NCBI RefSeq assembly: GCF_030818655.1
Contig: NZ_JAUTAN010000001.1
Span: forward strand, 186,001-250,000
Direction: 5' to 3'
DNA: 64,000 bases
Origin: Nocardioides zeae
GTDB lineage: Bacteria; Actinomycetota; Actinomycetes; Propionibacteriales; Nocardioidaceae
Part shown: piece after piece, positions 27,445 to 36,166 of the stretch
How the letters are laid out: the number at the start of each line of letters is the position of its first letter
Numbering within the stretch: the first letter of the stretch is position 1
The notes under the pieces: generated by a model
Database searches by the model: none
The model's input: the letters and a program-made list of their open reading frames with translations, nothing else
What the model was told of the DNA's origin: nothing
Translations under genes and position numbers: made by a program

Positions 27445-28002
27445 ATGGCCCCGCTCCACTCCGGCATGCTCCTGGTCGCCGCCCCGGAGCTGCAGGACCC
27501 GAACTTCGAGCAGTCCGTCGTGCTGCTCCTCGACGCCGACGACGAGGGCGCGCTGGGCGTGATCCTCAACCGGCCCTCGCCGGTGCTCGTCGCCGACGTG
27601 CTCGAGGGGTGGCGCGACCTGGCGGTCGAGCCGGACGTGCTCTTCCAGGGCGGCCCCGTCTCCGTCGACGGGGCGCTCGCCCTGGCCCGCCCCACCGATC
27701 CGGGGACCCCGCCCGTCGGCTTCCGCGAGGTCGTCGACGGTCTCGGGGTGCTCGACCTCGACACGCCGGTGGAGCTGGTGGCCGACGGTCTCGCCGGCCT
27801 CCGTGTCTTCGTCGGGTACGCCGGCTGGGGACCCGGCCAGCTCGAGGACGAGGTGGCCGAGGGCAGCTGGTACGTGGTGCCCGGGCACATCGGCGACGTC
27901 TTCGCGCTCGACCCCGCGGAGCTGCGGCGGGACGTGCTGCGGCGGCAGCCGGGCTCCCTCGCCTGGGTCTCCACGCGCCCCGTGGACCCGTCCCAGAACT
28001 GA
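27445..28002 (+). CDS. YqgE/AlgH family protein (UPF0301)
   Basis: A 185-aa protein with the family landmarks GMLLVAAPELQDPNFEQSVV, GVILNRPS and FVGYAGWGPGQLEDE, the complete length of the family. YqgE/AlgH proteins are cytosolic; AlgH affects alginate expression in Pseudomonas but the molecular role is unknown. Placed just ahead of the DUF3039 gene, as in several actinobacteria. Confidence 0.94.
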   Translation: MAPLHSGMLLVAAPELQDPNFEQSVVLLLDADDEGALGVILNRPSPVLVADVLEGWRDLAVEPDVLFQGGPVSVDGALALARPTDPGTPPVGFREVVDGLGVLDLDTPVELVADGLAGLRVFVGYAGWGPGQLEDEVAEGSWYVVPGHIGDVFALDPAELRRDVLRRQPGSLAWVSTRPVDPSQN

Positions 28003-28095
28003 TCCGGCCGTGCCGCTCGGGGACGGCCCGCGGTCGTCCCCGGGCGCCCGCCGACGAATCGCGGGTGTCGGCGGGGCGCCGTAGACTCGTCGACC

Positions 28096-28377
28096 GTGAG
28101 CACGCGCATCGGATTCTCTCCCGACACGAGTGGCGGCACGAGCGTCATCGAGGACCGGCGGACGGTCCCGACCGACGAGGGCGACCACGAGCGCTTCAGC
28201 CACTACGTGCCGAAGGACAAGCTCACCGAGGCGATGGTCATGGGCACGCCCGTGATCGCGCTGTGCGGCAAGGTCTGGGTGCCGAGCCGCGCGCCGGAGA
28301 AGTACCCGGTGTGCCCGGACTGCAAGGAGATCTGGGAGTCCATGGGGGACGACGCCGGCTCGGGCGACAAGGCGTGA
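28096..28377 (+). CDS. DUF3039 protein
   Basis: A 93-aa protein with FSHYVPKDKLTEAMVMGTPV and a CPDC pair (with an earlier Cys in ALCGK), suggesting a small zinc-binding fold. DUF3039 is restricted to actinobacteria and typically sits directly upstream of a DEAD/DEAH helicase as here; the two overlap (GTGA). Starts at GTG 28096. Confidence 0.92.
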   Translation: MSTRIGFSPDTSGGTSVIEDRRTVPTDEGDHERFSHYVPKDKLTEAMVMGTPVIALCGKVWVPSRAPEKYPVCPDCKEIWESMGDDAGSGDKA

Positions 28378-30188
28378 CGCGGCCCCCCGCGCACACCGGG
28401 GCCGAGCAGCCCACCACCGTCGACCTCTCGCCCGCGTGGCCCGACCGCGCGGCGTGGGGCACGGCCACGTCGCTCCGCGCCTGGCAGCAGGCCGCCATGC
28501 GGCAGTACCTCGAGGAGGCCCCCAAGGACTTCCTCGTCGTCGCGACCCCCGGCGCGGGCAAGACGACCTTCGCGCTCTCCGTCGCCAAGGAGCTCCTCGA
28601 CCGCCGCATCATCGACCGCCTCACGATCGTCGCGCCCACCGAGCACCTCAAGGTGCAGTGGGCCGCGGCCGCCGCGAAGGTCGGGATCCCCGTCGACCCC
28701 GCGTACGCCGCCGGCCAGGGCCGCACGTCGAAGGAGTACGTCGGGATCGCCGTGACCTACGCCGGGGTGTCGGTCAACCCGCTGGCGATGCGCATCCGCA
28801 CGGAGCGGTTCCGCACGATGGTCATCCTCGACGAGATCCACCACGCGGGCGACGCCAAGTCGTGGGGCGAGGGCGTGATGGAGGCGTTCGGCCCCGCCTC
28901 GCGGCGCCTCGCCCTCACCGGCACGCCGTTCCGCTCCGACATCAACCCCATCCCGTTCGTCCGCTACGTCGACGGGCCCGACGGCGTGCCCCGCTCGGCC
29001 GCCGACTTCACCTACGGCTACCAGCACGCGCTGGCCGACCACGTCGTGCGACCGGTGCTGTTCCTGGCCTACTCGGGCGAGATGCAGTGGCGCACGAAGG
29101 CCGGCGACGAGCTGACCGCGCGCCTGGGCGAGCCCCTGACGAAGGATATGACGGCGCACGCGCTGCGCACGGCGCTCGACCCCAAGGGGTCGTGGATGCC
29201 GTCGGTGCTCGAGGCCGCCGACAAGCGGCTGTCCGAGGTGCGTCGCCACGTCCCCGACGCGGGAGCGCTGGTCATCGCGACCGACCAGGACTCGGCGCGT
29301 GCCTACGCCAAGCTGATCAAGGACATCACCGGCGAGTCGGCGACGCTCGTGCTCAGCGACGAGAAGGCGGCGTCGAAGCGCATCTCGGAGTTCGCCGAGA
29401 ACGACAGCCGGTGGATGGTGGCGGTCCGCATGGTGTCCGAGGGTGTCGACGTGCCCCGTCTCGCGGTCGGCGTGTGGGCGACGACGACGTCCACGCCCCT
29501 GTTCTTCGCCCAGGCGGTGGGGCGCTTCGTGCGCGCCCGCAAGCGCGGCGAGACCGCGTCGGTCTTCCTGCCGTCGGTGCCCCGGCTGCTCGAGTTCGCC
29601 TCCGAGCTGGAGGTCCAGCGCGACCACGTGCTGGGGCGTGCCGTGAAGGACGAGGACGACATCTTCGCCGCCGAGGAGGACCTGCTCGCGCAGGCCAACG
29701 CGACCGAGGGGGCGTCGGACGAGGAGCTCGGCAACTTCGAGTCGCTCGGCTCGGCGGCGGTGTTCGACCGGGTGCTCTACGACGGCGGCGAGTTCGGCCA
29801 CGAGGGCGAGGTGAGCGTCGGCTCCGAGGAGGAGATGGACTTCCTCGGCATCCCGGGCCTCCTCGACGCCGACCAGGTGCGGGACCTCCTGCAGACGCGC
29901 CAGAGCGAGCGGGCGCAGAAGAAGCGTGACGCGGCGGCCACGCGGCCCGCGTCCGACCCGCCCGCGCCGCGCGCCGAGGCCACCGCCCACGAGCAGCTGG
30001 CGGTGCTGCGACGTGAGCTCAACGGGCTCGTGGCGGCGTGGAACCACCGCACCGGCCAGCCGCACGGCGTCACCCACGCCGCGCTGCGCAAGGAGTGCGG
30101 CGGTCCGCCCGCCGCGGTCGCGACGGCCGAGCAGCTGCGCGCACGCATCGACAAGATCCGCGACTGGGCGGTCCAGCGACGTACGTGA
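28374..30188 (+). CDS. DEAD/DEAH-box helicase
   Basis: A 604-aa superfamily 2 helicase. Motifs in order: Walker A ATPGAGKTT (about residue 60), DEIH box in ILDEIHHAG, motif III-like LTGTPFRSD, and the C-terminal motif VI QAVGRFVRARKRG. The pattern resembles the XPB/UvrB-like helicases of actinobacteria that follow DUF3039. The last 90 residues are charged and contain a helical region that may bind a partner. It likely acts on nucleic acids in repair or RNA metabolism; no more specific role is supported. Confidence 0.92.
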   Translation: MTRPPAHTGAEQPTTVDLSPAWPDRAAWGTATSLRAWQQAAMRQYLEEAPKDFLVVATPGAGKTTFALSVAKELLDRRIIDRLTIVAPTEHLKVQWAAAAAKVGIPVDPAYAAGQGRTSKEYVGIAVTYAGVSVNPLAMRIRTERFRTMVILDEIHHAGDAKSWGEGVMEAFGPASRRLALTGTPFRSDINPIPFVRYVDGPDGVPRSAADFTYGYQHALADHVVRPVLFLAYSGEMQWRTKAGDELTARLGEPLTKDMTAHALRTALDPKGSWMPSVLEAADKRLSEVRRHVPDAGALVIATDQDSARAYAKLIKDITGESATLVLSDEKAASKRISEFAENDSRWMVAVRMVSEGVDVPRLAVGVWATTTSTPLFFAQAVGRFVRARKRGETASVFLPSVPRLLEFASELEVQRDHVLGRAVKDEDDIFAAEEDLLAQANATEGASDEELGNFESLGSAAVFDRVLYDGGEFGHEGEVSVGSEEEMDFLGIPGLLDADQVRDLLQTRQSERAQKKRDAAATRPASDPPAPRAEATAHEQLAVLRRELNGLVAAWNHRTGQPHGVTHAALRKECGGPPAAVATAEQLRARIDKIRDWAVQRRT

Positions 30189-30226
30189 CGGAGGTCGGCC
30201 GGTGTCGAGCCGGGGTCAGGCCGGGA

Positions 30227-30718
30227 TCAGGCCGGGGACGCCGGCCGGGCGCCCGGGCCGATCTCCAGCACCGTCTGCCGGGGATCGGGCAGGTGGTGGC
30301 CCTCCGAGCAGACCGGCACCACGTCGACGCTGCCGCCGCACTCGCGGTGGCGGAACTCGATCGGCGGCCCGGCCTCGTCGGCCAGGTGCCGGTCGCCCCA
30401 CCGCGTGAGCGCGATGAGCGCGGGCTGCAGGTCGAGGCCCCTCGGGGTCAGCCGGTACTCGTGACGCACCCGGGCCCCCGGGTCCTGGTAGGGCTCCCGC
30501 GCGAGCAGGCCGGCGTCGACGAGGTTGCCGAGGCGGTCGGTGAGCACCTGGCGGGGGATGCCGGTGTGCTGCCGGATGTCCTCGAACCGGCGGACGCCGA
30601 TGAACACCTCGCGCAGCACGACGAGCGTCCACCGCTCGCCCAGCACCTGCATGGCGCGCACGAGCGAGCAGTTGTCGGTGGTGTAGTCGAGGACGGCGGG
30701 CCGGGGCACGGCGTCCAT
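30227..30718 (-). CDS. HxlR-family transcriptional regulator
   Basis: A 163-aa winged-HTH regulator. CSLVRAMQVLGERWTLVVLR and RRFEDIRQHTGIPRQVLTDR are the HxlR signature, with the single conserved N-terminal Cys (Cys17) that in some members senses redox or aldehydes. It diverges from a thioesterase gene, with an inverted repeat in the 53-bp spacer, and probably controls both. Confidence 0.92.
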   Translation of the reverse strand: MDAVPRPAVLDYTTDNCSLVRAMQVLGERWTLVVLREVFIGVRRFEDIRQHTGIPRQVLTDRLGNLVDAGLLAREPYQDPGARVRHEYRLTPRGLDLQPALIALTRWGDRHLADEAGPPIEFRHRECGGSVDVVPVCSEGHHLPDPRQTVLEIGPGARPASPA

Positions 30719-30730
30719 CCTACGGCCTGG

Positions 30731-30745
30731 GTCTGATTGACAGAC
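30731..30745. promoter_or_regulatory. Inverted repeat between HxlR and thioesterase genes
   Basis: GTCTG-ATTGA-CAGAC: 5-bp arms around a 5-nt centre, located 13 bp from the HxlR ATG and 27 bp from the thioesterase ATG. Position and symmetry suit an HxlR operator. Confidence 0.5.
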
Positions 30746-30771
30746 GCAGGTTGGCCTGCTTGCCTGTGTCC

Positions 30772-31227
30772 ATGAACCAGACCCAGCCCCCCGTCGCCGC
30801 CCTGGACGGTCTCGCCCAGCTGCGGGCGATGGCCGACGGCCGGGTCCCGCCCGCGCCCGTGGCGGTCACCCTGGGCATGCAGGACTTCGCGGTGCCGGAG
30901 GTCGGACGGGTGAGCGTCGAGCTCGTGCCCGACCCCGCGCGTCACGACAACCCCCTGGGGACGGTGCACGGCGGCGTGCTCTCCACCCTGCTCGACACGG
31001 TCTGCGGGTGCGCGGTCCACTCGACGCTCGCGGCGGGGGAGACCTACACGTCGCTCGACCTGACCGTGAAGTTCCTGCGCCCCGCGACGGCGGCCTCCGG
31101 GGTGCTGCGGGCGGAGGGCACCGTCCTCCAACGCGGCCGACGCACGGCCCTCGCCGAGGGGCGCCTCACGGACGCGGCCGGACGCCTCGTCGCCTACGCC
31201 ACGTCGAGCTGCATGATCTTCGCCTGA
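30772..31227 (+). CDS. PaaI-family hotdog thioesterase
   Basis: A 151-aa hotdog-fold protein with the PaaI signature NPLGTVHGGVLSTLLDTVCG and FLRPATAASG. Members hydrolyse acyl-CoA esters, often aromatic. ATG 30772 is chosen over an in-frame ATG 21 nt earlier since the latter lies too near the divergent promoter. Regulated presumably by the neighbouring HxlR protein. Confidence 0.9.
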   Translation: MNQTQPPVAALDGLAQLRAMADGRVPPAPVAVTLGMQDFAVPEVGRVSVELVPDPARHDNPLGTVHGGVLSTLLDTVCGCAVHSTLAAGETYTSLDLTVKFLRPATAASGVLRAEGTVLQRGRRTALAEGRLTDAAGRLVAYATSSCMIFA

Positions 31228-31308
31228 CCGCGGAACCTGACCGGGACGGCGGCCGTCCTAGGGTGGTACGACGTCGCCTGACGCCCCCGATCCAGGAGCT
31301 GATCTCGG

Positions 31309-31794
31309 ATGTTCCTCCACCGCACCCTCCCGCTCTCCGCCCTCGCCGTCGGCCTCGTGCTCGCGCTCGGCGCCTGCGGCTCGGCGGACGACCCGGCCGA
31401 GCCCGGCGCCGCCGACTCGAGCCCGCCGGACGCGAGCGGGGGCACGCCCCAGAGCCCCACTCTCTCCGACGCCCCGACGGTCAGCCCGTCGGACGGCCCC
31501 TCGGAGGGGGAGGGCCCGGACGGCGGGGCCGACGAGGTGCTGGCCGGCGCCATCGCCGACCTCGCCGAGCGGGAGAGCGTCCCGACCGGCGAGGTCGTGG
31601 TGGTGAGCGACGCCGCGGTGCAGTGGCGCAGCGGCGCGCTCGGTTGCCCGGAGCCTGGCATGAACTACACCCAGGCCATCACCCCCGGCCGGCAGATCCT
31701 GCTCGAGGTGGCCGGCGAGACGTTCGCCTACCACGCGGCCACGACCGGACCCGCGGCGTACTGCGTCAACCCCGAGGAGCCGGCCTCCGAGTAG
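31309..31794 (+). CDS. Small lipoprotein of unknown function
   Basis: A 161-aa protein with lipobox LALGACGS followed by about 50 residues of Asp/Ser/Pro-rich linker and a compact C-terminal domain with ALGCPEPGMNYTQAITPGR. The Cys pair in GCPEP and AYCVN may form a disulfide. The domain looks like the family of secreted proteins with this CPxPGM motif, function unknown. Confidence 0.75.
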   Translation: MFLHRTLPLSALAVGLVLALGACGSADDPAEPGAADSSPPDASGGTPQSPTLSDAPTVSPSDGPSEGEGPDGGADEVLAGAIADLAERESVPTGEVVVVSDAAVQWRSGALGCPEPGMNYTQAITPGRQILLEVAGETFAYHAATTGPAAYCVNPEEPASE

Positions 31795-31822
31795 ACCGGC
31801 CCCGTCCCTGGGGTCGGTCGGG

Positions 31823-33106
31823 TCAGTCGGCGTCGCCGACGGCGATCGCCGCCGCCTCGCCCTCGCTGTGGCTGGCCGGGGCGCCGTGCAGGGCACGGTT
31901 CACGGTGCGCGCGCCGGCGAGCGCCACGACGACACCGACGGCGACGGCCGCCGCGCCGAACCAGAACGGGGCGTGCACGTCGACGTGCTCGGCGAGCTTC
32001 AGCGCGACGAACGGGCCGACGGCGCCGCCGGTGAACCGCACGAACGAGTACGCCGCGGAGGCGACCGGCCGCTCCACCGGGGCCGCACCCATGACGGCCT
32101 CGGTCACCAGCGTGTTGTTGACGCCGAGGAAGGCGCCCGCGAGCACGATGCCGAGGGCCACCACGGCCTCGGTCTCGGCGAGCAGCGCCATGACGGCGAG
32201 GTCGAGCGCGAACAGCGCCAGGCAGGCGATCATCGAGGGCAGGGTGCCGAAGCGGCGCTGCAGCCGCGGGGCCACCACGACCGAGGTGATCGCGAGCAGC
32301 ACGCCCCAGCCGAAGAACGTCCAGCCGACCTGCATGATGTCGAACGACGGCAGCGCGAACGGCCCGGCCGCCATGAGGGTGAAGAAGCCGAGGTTGTAGA
32401 ACACCGCGACGAGCGCGAGCAGCAGCAGCGCGGGGTGACGGAGGGCGCGGAACGGGTCGGCCAGCGAGGTGCGCCGGCCGGTCGGCGGCGTCGCGGGCAG
32501 GAACACGGCCGTGGCGGCGACCGCGATCGCCATCAGCACCGAGACGCCGAAGAACGGGCCGCGCCACGAGATGCCGCCGAGCAGCCCGCCGAGGAGCGGT
32601 CCGGAGGCGATGCCCAGGCCGAGCGCCGCCTCGAAGAGGATGATGGCGCTGGCCAGCGAGCCGGTCGACGCGCTCACGATGGTCGAGAGCGCGGTCGCGA
32701 TGAAGAGCGCGTTGCCGAGGCCCCAGCCGGCGCGGAAGCCGATGACGGCCCCCACGGAGCCGGACGCCCCGGCGAGCGCGGCGAACACGATGATGAGCAC
32801 GAGCCCGGTGAGCAGGGTGCGCTTGGCGCCGATGCGGCTCGACACCACGCCCGTGACGAGCATCGCGACGCCCATGACGGCCATGTAGCTCGTGAACAGC
32901 AGCGACACCTGGCTCGGCGTGGCCTCGAGCTGGGCCGCGATCTCCTTGAGGATCGGGTCGACGAGACCGATCCCCATGAAGGCGATCACGCAGGCGAACG
33001 CCACGGCCCAGACCGCGCGCGGCTGGCGCCAGGGGGAGGCGGGTGGGGAGGCGGGCGCAGCGGTGGGGGTCGCTCCCGGGGTGGTCCGGGCGGCGAGGTC
33101 GGTCAT
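31823..33106 (-). CDS. MFS transporter
   Basis: A 427-aa major-facilitator protein with 12 predicted helices. Motif A-like VVSSRIGAKRTLL lies between helices 2 and 3, and GWGLGNALFIATALSTI is typical of drug:proton antiporters of the bacillibactin/YitG group. ATG 33106 overlaps the MarR stop (ATGA), so expression is coupled to its own regulator; efflux of the MarR ligand is the likely role. Confidence 0.9.
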   Translation of the reverse strand: MTDLAARTTPGATPTAAPASPPASPWRQPRAVWAVAFACVIAFMGIGLVDPILKEIAAQLEATPSQVSLLFTSYMAVMGVAMLVTGVVSSRIGAKRTLLTGLVLIIVFAALAGASGSVGAVIGFRAGWGLGNALFIATALSTIVSASTGSLASAIILFEAALGLGIASGPLLGGLLGGISWRGPFFGVSVLMAIAVAATAVFLPATPPTGRRTSLADPFRALRHPALLLLALVAVFYNLGFFTLMAAGPFALPSFDIMQVGWTFFGWGVLLAITSVVVAPRLQRRFGTLPSMIACLALFALDLAVMALLAETEAVVALGIVLAGAFLGVNNTLVTEAVMGAAPVERPVASAAYSFVRFTGGAVGPFVALKLAEHVDVHAPFWFGAAAVAVGVVVALAGARTVNRALHGAPASHSEGEAAAIAVGDAD

Positions 33107-33552
33107 GCGGTTCCTTCCGTGAGGGCGCGGAGCAGGTCGACCGCCCGCGCGAGGTCGTCGGGGGAGTGCCGGCCCGCGGCCACCAGGCGGTCGCGCACCA
33201 GCGCGGCGTTGCGACGGCGCTGCTCGGCGAGGGTGCTGCGACCGGCCGGCGTCAGCCCGAGCAGCGTCGAGCGCGCGTCGTCGGGGTGCGGCGTGCGCTG
33301 CACCCAGCCCTGGCGGACGAGCCCCCGCACCGCGGCCGTGGCGGTCGGTTGCGAGGTGCCGTCGAGCTCGGCGACGCGGCCGACGGTGATCGGGCCGTGG
33401 TCGTCGAGCATCGCGAGCACCCGCAGCGCGGGCGCGACCTGCGGCGAGCTGCGGCGGACCTGGCGCACGAGGCGGCTGGCAGCCGTGACCAGCTCGCCCG
33501 CGAGCCGCGTGACGTCGGCGTCGACATCGGTGGTGGGGGTGGACGGGGGCAC
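33103..33552 (-). CDS. MarR-family transcriptional regulator
   Basis: A 149-aa winged-HTH protein, with VAELDGTSQPTATAAVRGLV as the recognition region and a beta-wing HPDDARSTLLGLTPAG. The GTG at 33552 is taken as start because the longer open frame runs through promoter sequence. It is first in an operon with an MFS exporter and is preceded by a TTGC-CTAT-GCAA element, so it most likely represses this operon until ligand binds. Confidence 0.88.
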   Translation of the reverse strand: MPPSTPTTDVDADVTRLAGELVTAASRLVRQVRRSSPQVAPALRVLAMLDDHGPITVGRVAELDGTSQPTATAAVRGLVRQGWVQRTPHPDDARSTLLGLTPAGRSTLAEQRRRNAALVRDRLVAAGRHSPDDLARAVDLLRALTEGTA

Positions 33553-33571
33553 GAGCTCGACGCTACATAGT

Positions 33572-33583
33572 TTGCCTATGCAA
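33572..33583. promoter_or_regulatory. MarR-type operator
   Basis: TTGC-CTAT-GCAA dyad 20 bp upstream of the MarR start, within an AT-rich patch likely to be the promoter. The geometry suits the 4-nt-spaced TTGC/GCAA dyads bound by many MarR proteins. Confidence 0.55.
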
Positions 33584-33614
33584 GTAAATGCCACAGGCAT
33601 GTGACGATGCCGTC

Positions 33615-34176
33615 ATGCCGACGTACGTCGCGTTCCTGCGCGCGATCAACCTGGGTCCGCGGAACACGTACCCGATGGCCGAGCTGCGGGCCGCGCTCGA
33701 GGGCGCGGGGTTCGCGGACGTCGCCACCTACATCCAGACCGGGAACGTGCGGCTGAGCACCCCCGCCCGCTCCGTCGCCCGGCTCACGGAACGCCTGGAG
33801 TCCGTCGTCGCCGCCGACCGGGGCTTCCCGCTCGACGTCGTGGTGCTGACCCCGGCCGAGCTCCAGACGGCCGCGGCTGCGGGGGAGGAGCGGCTGGCCG
33901 CCGTCCGTGCGGAGGTGGGCGAGGAGCAGGTGCACGGCCAGTACGTCACGTTCCTGCGCGACCTGCCCGCACCCGACGCGGTCGCGCGCCTCGACGCCCT
34001 CGTCGAGGCCGGAGCGGGCCCGGCTCTCCGTGGTCGGCCGCGCCGCCCACCTCACGCTCCTCGAGGGCTACCAGCAGGCCCGGCTCGACAACAACCGCAT
34101 CGAGAAGGTGCTCGGCGTGCGCGGCACGAACCGCAACCTCACGGTCGTGCGCCGCCTCGCGGCGGACTGGACGTGA
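33615..34176 (+). pseudogene. DUF1697 protein, single-base frameshift
   Basis: From ATG 33615 the frame encodes the N-terminal two thirds of a DUF1697 protein (YVAFLRAINLGPRNTYPMAE, VATYIQTGNV). Near 34016-34018 the reading must change frame to continue as RLSVVGRAAHLTLLEGYQQA and RLDNNRIEKVLG to the stop at 34176. Removing one G from the GGG run at 34016-34018 restores a seamless 186-aa protein of normal length. The family is of unknown function. This is either a recent frameshift or a sequencing error. Confidence 0.85.
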
Positions 34177-34483
34177 GGGGGCCGGCAGCCTCCTCCGTTG
34201 CCGCCGATAAATCCCTTGAGGGGTCCGGGACACCGGCGTACCGTCTTCTGCACACGGGAAAGGAGGTGGTCCGAGGAATGAGTTCTTCTAGGACGCGTGA
34301 GGTGGCTGCCCGCTAGCAGCTCCGCCGCCGACGGCGTCGAGCCGCTGGCAATCCAAGGGCAGTCACCCGGCCCGCAGGTGCTCCGGACATGTCCGCCGGA
34401 GACGGCGCGAGGAGTCTCGACTCCACGCACCACGCCTGCGGGCCGTTCCCATTTCCGGGGGGCCGAGCGACTACGGTCGCCCC
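34177..34483 (+). ncRNA. Candidate structured RNA with strong Shine-Dalgarno and 12-codon ORF
   Basis: No protein gene of normal size lies here. In order: a sigma70-like promoter (TTGAGG at 34216, 17-nt spacer, TACCGT at 34239); AAAGGAGGTGGTCC at 34259-34272, which is nearly the full complement of the 16S rRNA 3' end; an ORF ATG 34278 to TAG 34316 encoding MSSSRTREVAAR; then a three-way-junction fold. The fold has P1 34369-34378/34435-34444 (10 bp), P2 34381-34386/34396-34401 and P3 34411-34415/34420-34424. It ends about 15 bp before the two-GAF kinase gene. It could be a leader peptide/attenuator for that gene or an independent RNA. Confidence 0.5.
34278..34316 (+). CDS. 12-codon ORF behind an extreme ribosome-binding site
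   Basis: Encodes MSSSRTREVAAR. The preceding AAAGGAGGTGGTCC can pair with 14 nt of the 16S rRNA 3' end (one G-U pair). It is positioned like a leader peptide at the 5' end of the candidate RNA. Whether the peptide or merely ribosome binding matters cannot be told. Confidence 0.4.
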   Translation: MSSSRTREVAAR

Positions 34484-36097
34484 ATGTCTCCCCGGCGGCC
34501 CATCGCCGAGCTCGTCGGCAGCGACGAGCTGGCTCGCGTGCTCGACCTGCTCGAGCTCGTCACCTCGGAGGGGGACCTCGACGAGGCGCTCGACGCGATC
34601 GTCGAGACGGCCTGCGAGCTGACCGGCGCGGCGTACGGCGTGCTGGCCGTGCTCGACGCCGAGGGCCGCATGCGGGACTTCCACTTCCACGGCCTGGAGG
34701 ACCGCGAGGTCGACGCGATGGGCGACCTCCCGGAGGGGCGCGGCGTGCTCGCCGAGGTGCTGGCGTCGCTCGGACCGATGCGGCGGGAGCAGGTGAGCGG
34801 CCGCCTGGAGGCGGAGGCGCTGCCACCGGGCCACCCCGAGATCGACCGCTTCATCGGCGTGCCGGTCCGCCACGCCGGGCGGTCGCTGGGCACGCTCTTC
34901 CTCGGCGACGGTCCGGGCCACCGTCCGTTCACGCCCACCGACGAGCACGTCCTGGAGTGGCTGGCCGAGCGGGCCGCGCAGGTGCTGGCGCTCGCCGAGG
35001 CCCGAGCACGTGCCGAGCGCCGCGAGGAGTGGCTGCGCGTCTTCCAGCGCTCCGTGGAGCTGCTGGAGCCCCCCATCGACCGCGGTGTCGCGCTCACGCA
35101 CGTCGCCGAGCTCGTCGGGTGGATGTTCCACGCGCGGGCGGTCGTGCTCGCCCACCTCGTCGACGACCACATCGAGCTCGTCGCCGAGGACCCCGCCGCG
35201 GACCTGCCCGGCAAGCTCGGCGACCGCGACGCGATGCGGGAGCGGCTGGCGCCCGGCACCCCGGTGCACACCGCGGTCAAGGCGGCCTTCACCGACCGCC
35301 GAGCGCGGGTCTCGCAGACCGGCCGCTCGCTCGTCGTCATCGTGCCGTTCCCCCTGCGGCTGACCGAGCGGCTCGTGATCGGCGTCGTGCTGCGCCGCGA
35401 CGCGCACCCGCCCGACCAGGCCGAGCTCGAGCTCCTCACCTCCTTCGCCAACCAGGCGACGACCTCCATCGACCGCCTCGAGGGGCTCGCGGAGCGCCAG
35501 GAGCTCATGGTGCTGGCCGACCGCGAGCGCATCGCCCGCGACCTCCACGACGTGGTGATCCAGCGTCTGTTCGCGACCGGCCTGCAGCTGCAGGGCCTGC
35601 GCCGCCACCTGCCCGCGACGGAGCAGCCCCGGTTCGACGTCGTCGTGCGCGACCTCGACCAGACGATCCGCGACATCCGCACCACGATCTTCGAGCTCTC
35701 CCGCCTGCGGGGGCGCTCCCTGCGGGCGGAGGTGCGCCAGCTCGTGGCGGAGTACGCCGAGCCGCTCGGCTTCCGCGCCACCGTCGACCTCCAGGGCCCG
35801 CTCGACACGACCGTGCCCGACCGGATCAGCGACTACCTGCTCGCGACCCTGCGCGAGGCGCTGTCCAACGTGGTCCGCCACGCGGCGGCGACGGGCGTGG
35901 AGGTCGGGCTCGCCGTGGGCGCCGACGGGGTGGTGCTGCGGGTCGCCGACGACGGGCGGGGCCTCGCCGCCCCGGGCGTCGAGAGCGGGCTCGTCAACGT
36001 GCGCCGCCGGGCGCGTGACCTCGGTGGCGACGTGCGGATCACGGGCACCCCCGGGGAGGGCACCACCCTCGAGTGGGTCGTGCCCCTCCCGGACTGA
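34484..36097 (+). CDS. Two-GAF-domain sensor histidine kinase (DevS/DosT-like)
   Basis: A 537-aa soluble kinase. Two GAF domains (about 15-175 and 200-345; GAAYGVLAVLDAEGRMRDF, FIGVPVRHAGRSLGTLFLG) precede a HisKA_3 helix with RERIARDLHDVVIQRLFATG and an ATPase domain with REALSNVVRHA and VADDGRGL. The order matches mycobacterial DevS/DosT, which sense oxygen or NO through a haem in the first GAF; a haem His is not confirmed here. No response regulator gene is adjacent, so it is an orphan. A structured leader lies directly upstream. Confidence 0.9.
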   Translation: MSPRRPIAELVGSDELARVLDLLELVTSEGDLDEALDAIVETACELTGAAYGVLAVLDAEGRMRDFHFHGLEDREVDAMGDLPEGRGVLAEVLASLGPMRREQVSGRLEAEALPPGHPEIDRFIGVPVRHAGRSLGTLFLGDGPGHRPFTPTDEHVLEWLAERAAQVLALAEARARAERREEWLRVFQRSVELLEPPIDRGVALTHVAELVGWMFHARAVVLAHLVDDHIELVAEDPAADLPGKLGDRDAMRERLAPGTPVHTAVKAAFTDRRARVSQTGRSLVVIVPFPLRLTERLVIGVVLRRDAHPPDQAELELLTSFANQATTSIDRLEGLAERQELMVLADRERIARDLHDVVIQRLFATGLQLQGLRRHLPATEQPRFDVVVRDLDQTIRDIRTTIFELSRLRGRSLRAEVRQLVAEYAEPLGFRATVDLQGPLDTTVPDRISDYLLATLREALSNVVRHAAATGVEVGLAVGADGVVLRVADDGRGLAAPGVESGLVNVRRRARDLGGDVRITGTPGEGTTLEWVVPLPD

Positions 36098-36098
36098 C

Positions 36099-36137
36099 GG
36101 GAGCCGGGCCCCGCGTGGTGCGGGGGCCCGGCTCCCG
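36099..36137 (+). terminator. Strong GC hairpin after the GAF kinase
   Basis: GGGAGCCGGGCCCC..., starting 2 nt past the stop codon, pairs with GGGGCCCGGCTCCC across a short loop, giving a stem of about 15 bp. It also lies downstream of the convergent acyl-CoA dehydrogenase and may serve both. Confidence 0.75.
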
Positions 36138-36166
36138 GGTGGCCGGCTCGGGGGTGGCGCCAGGGC

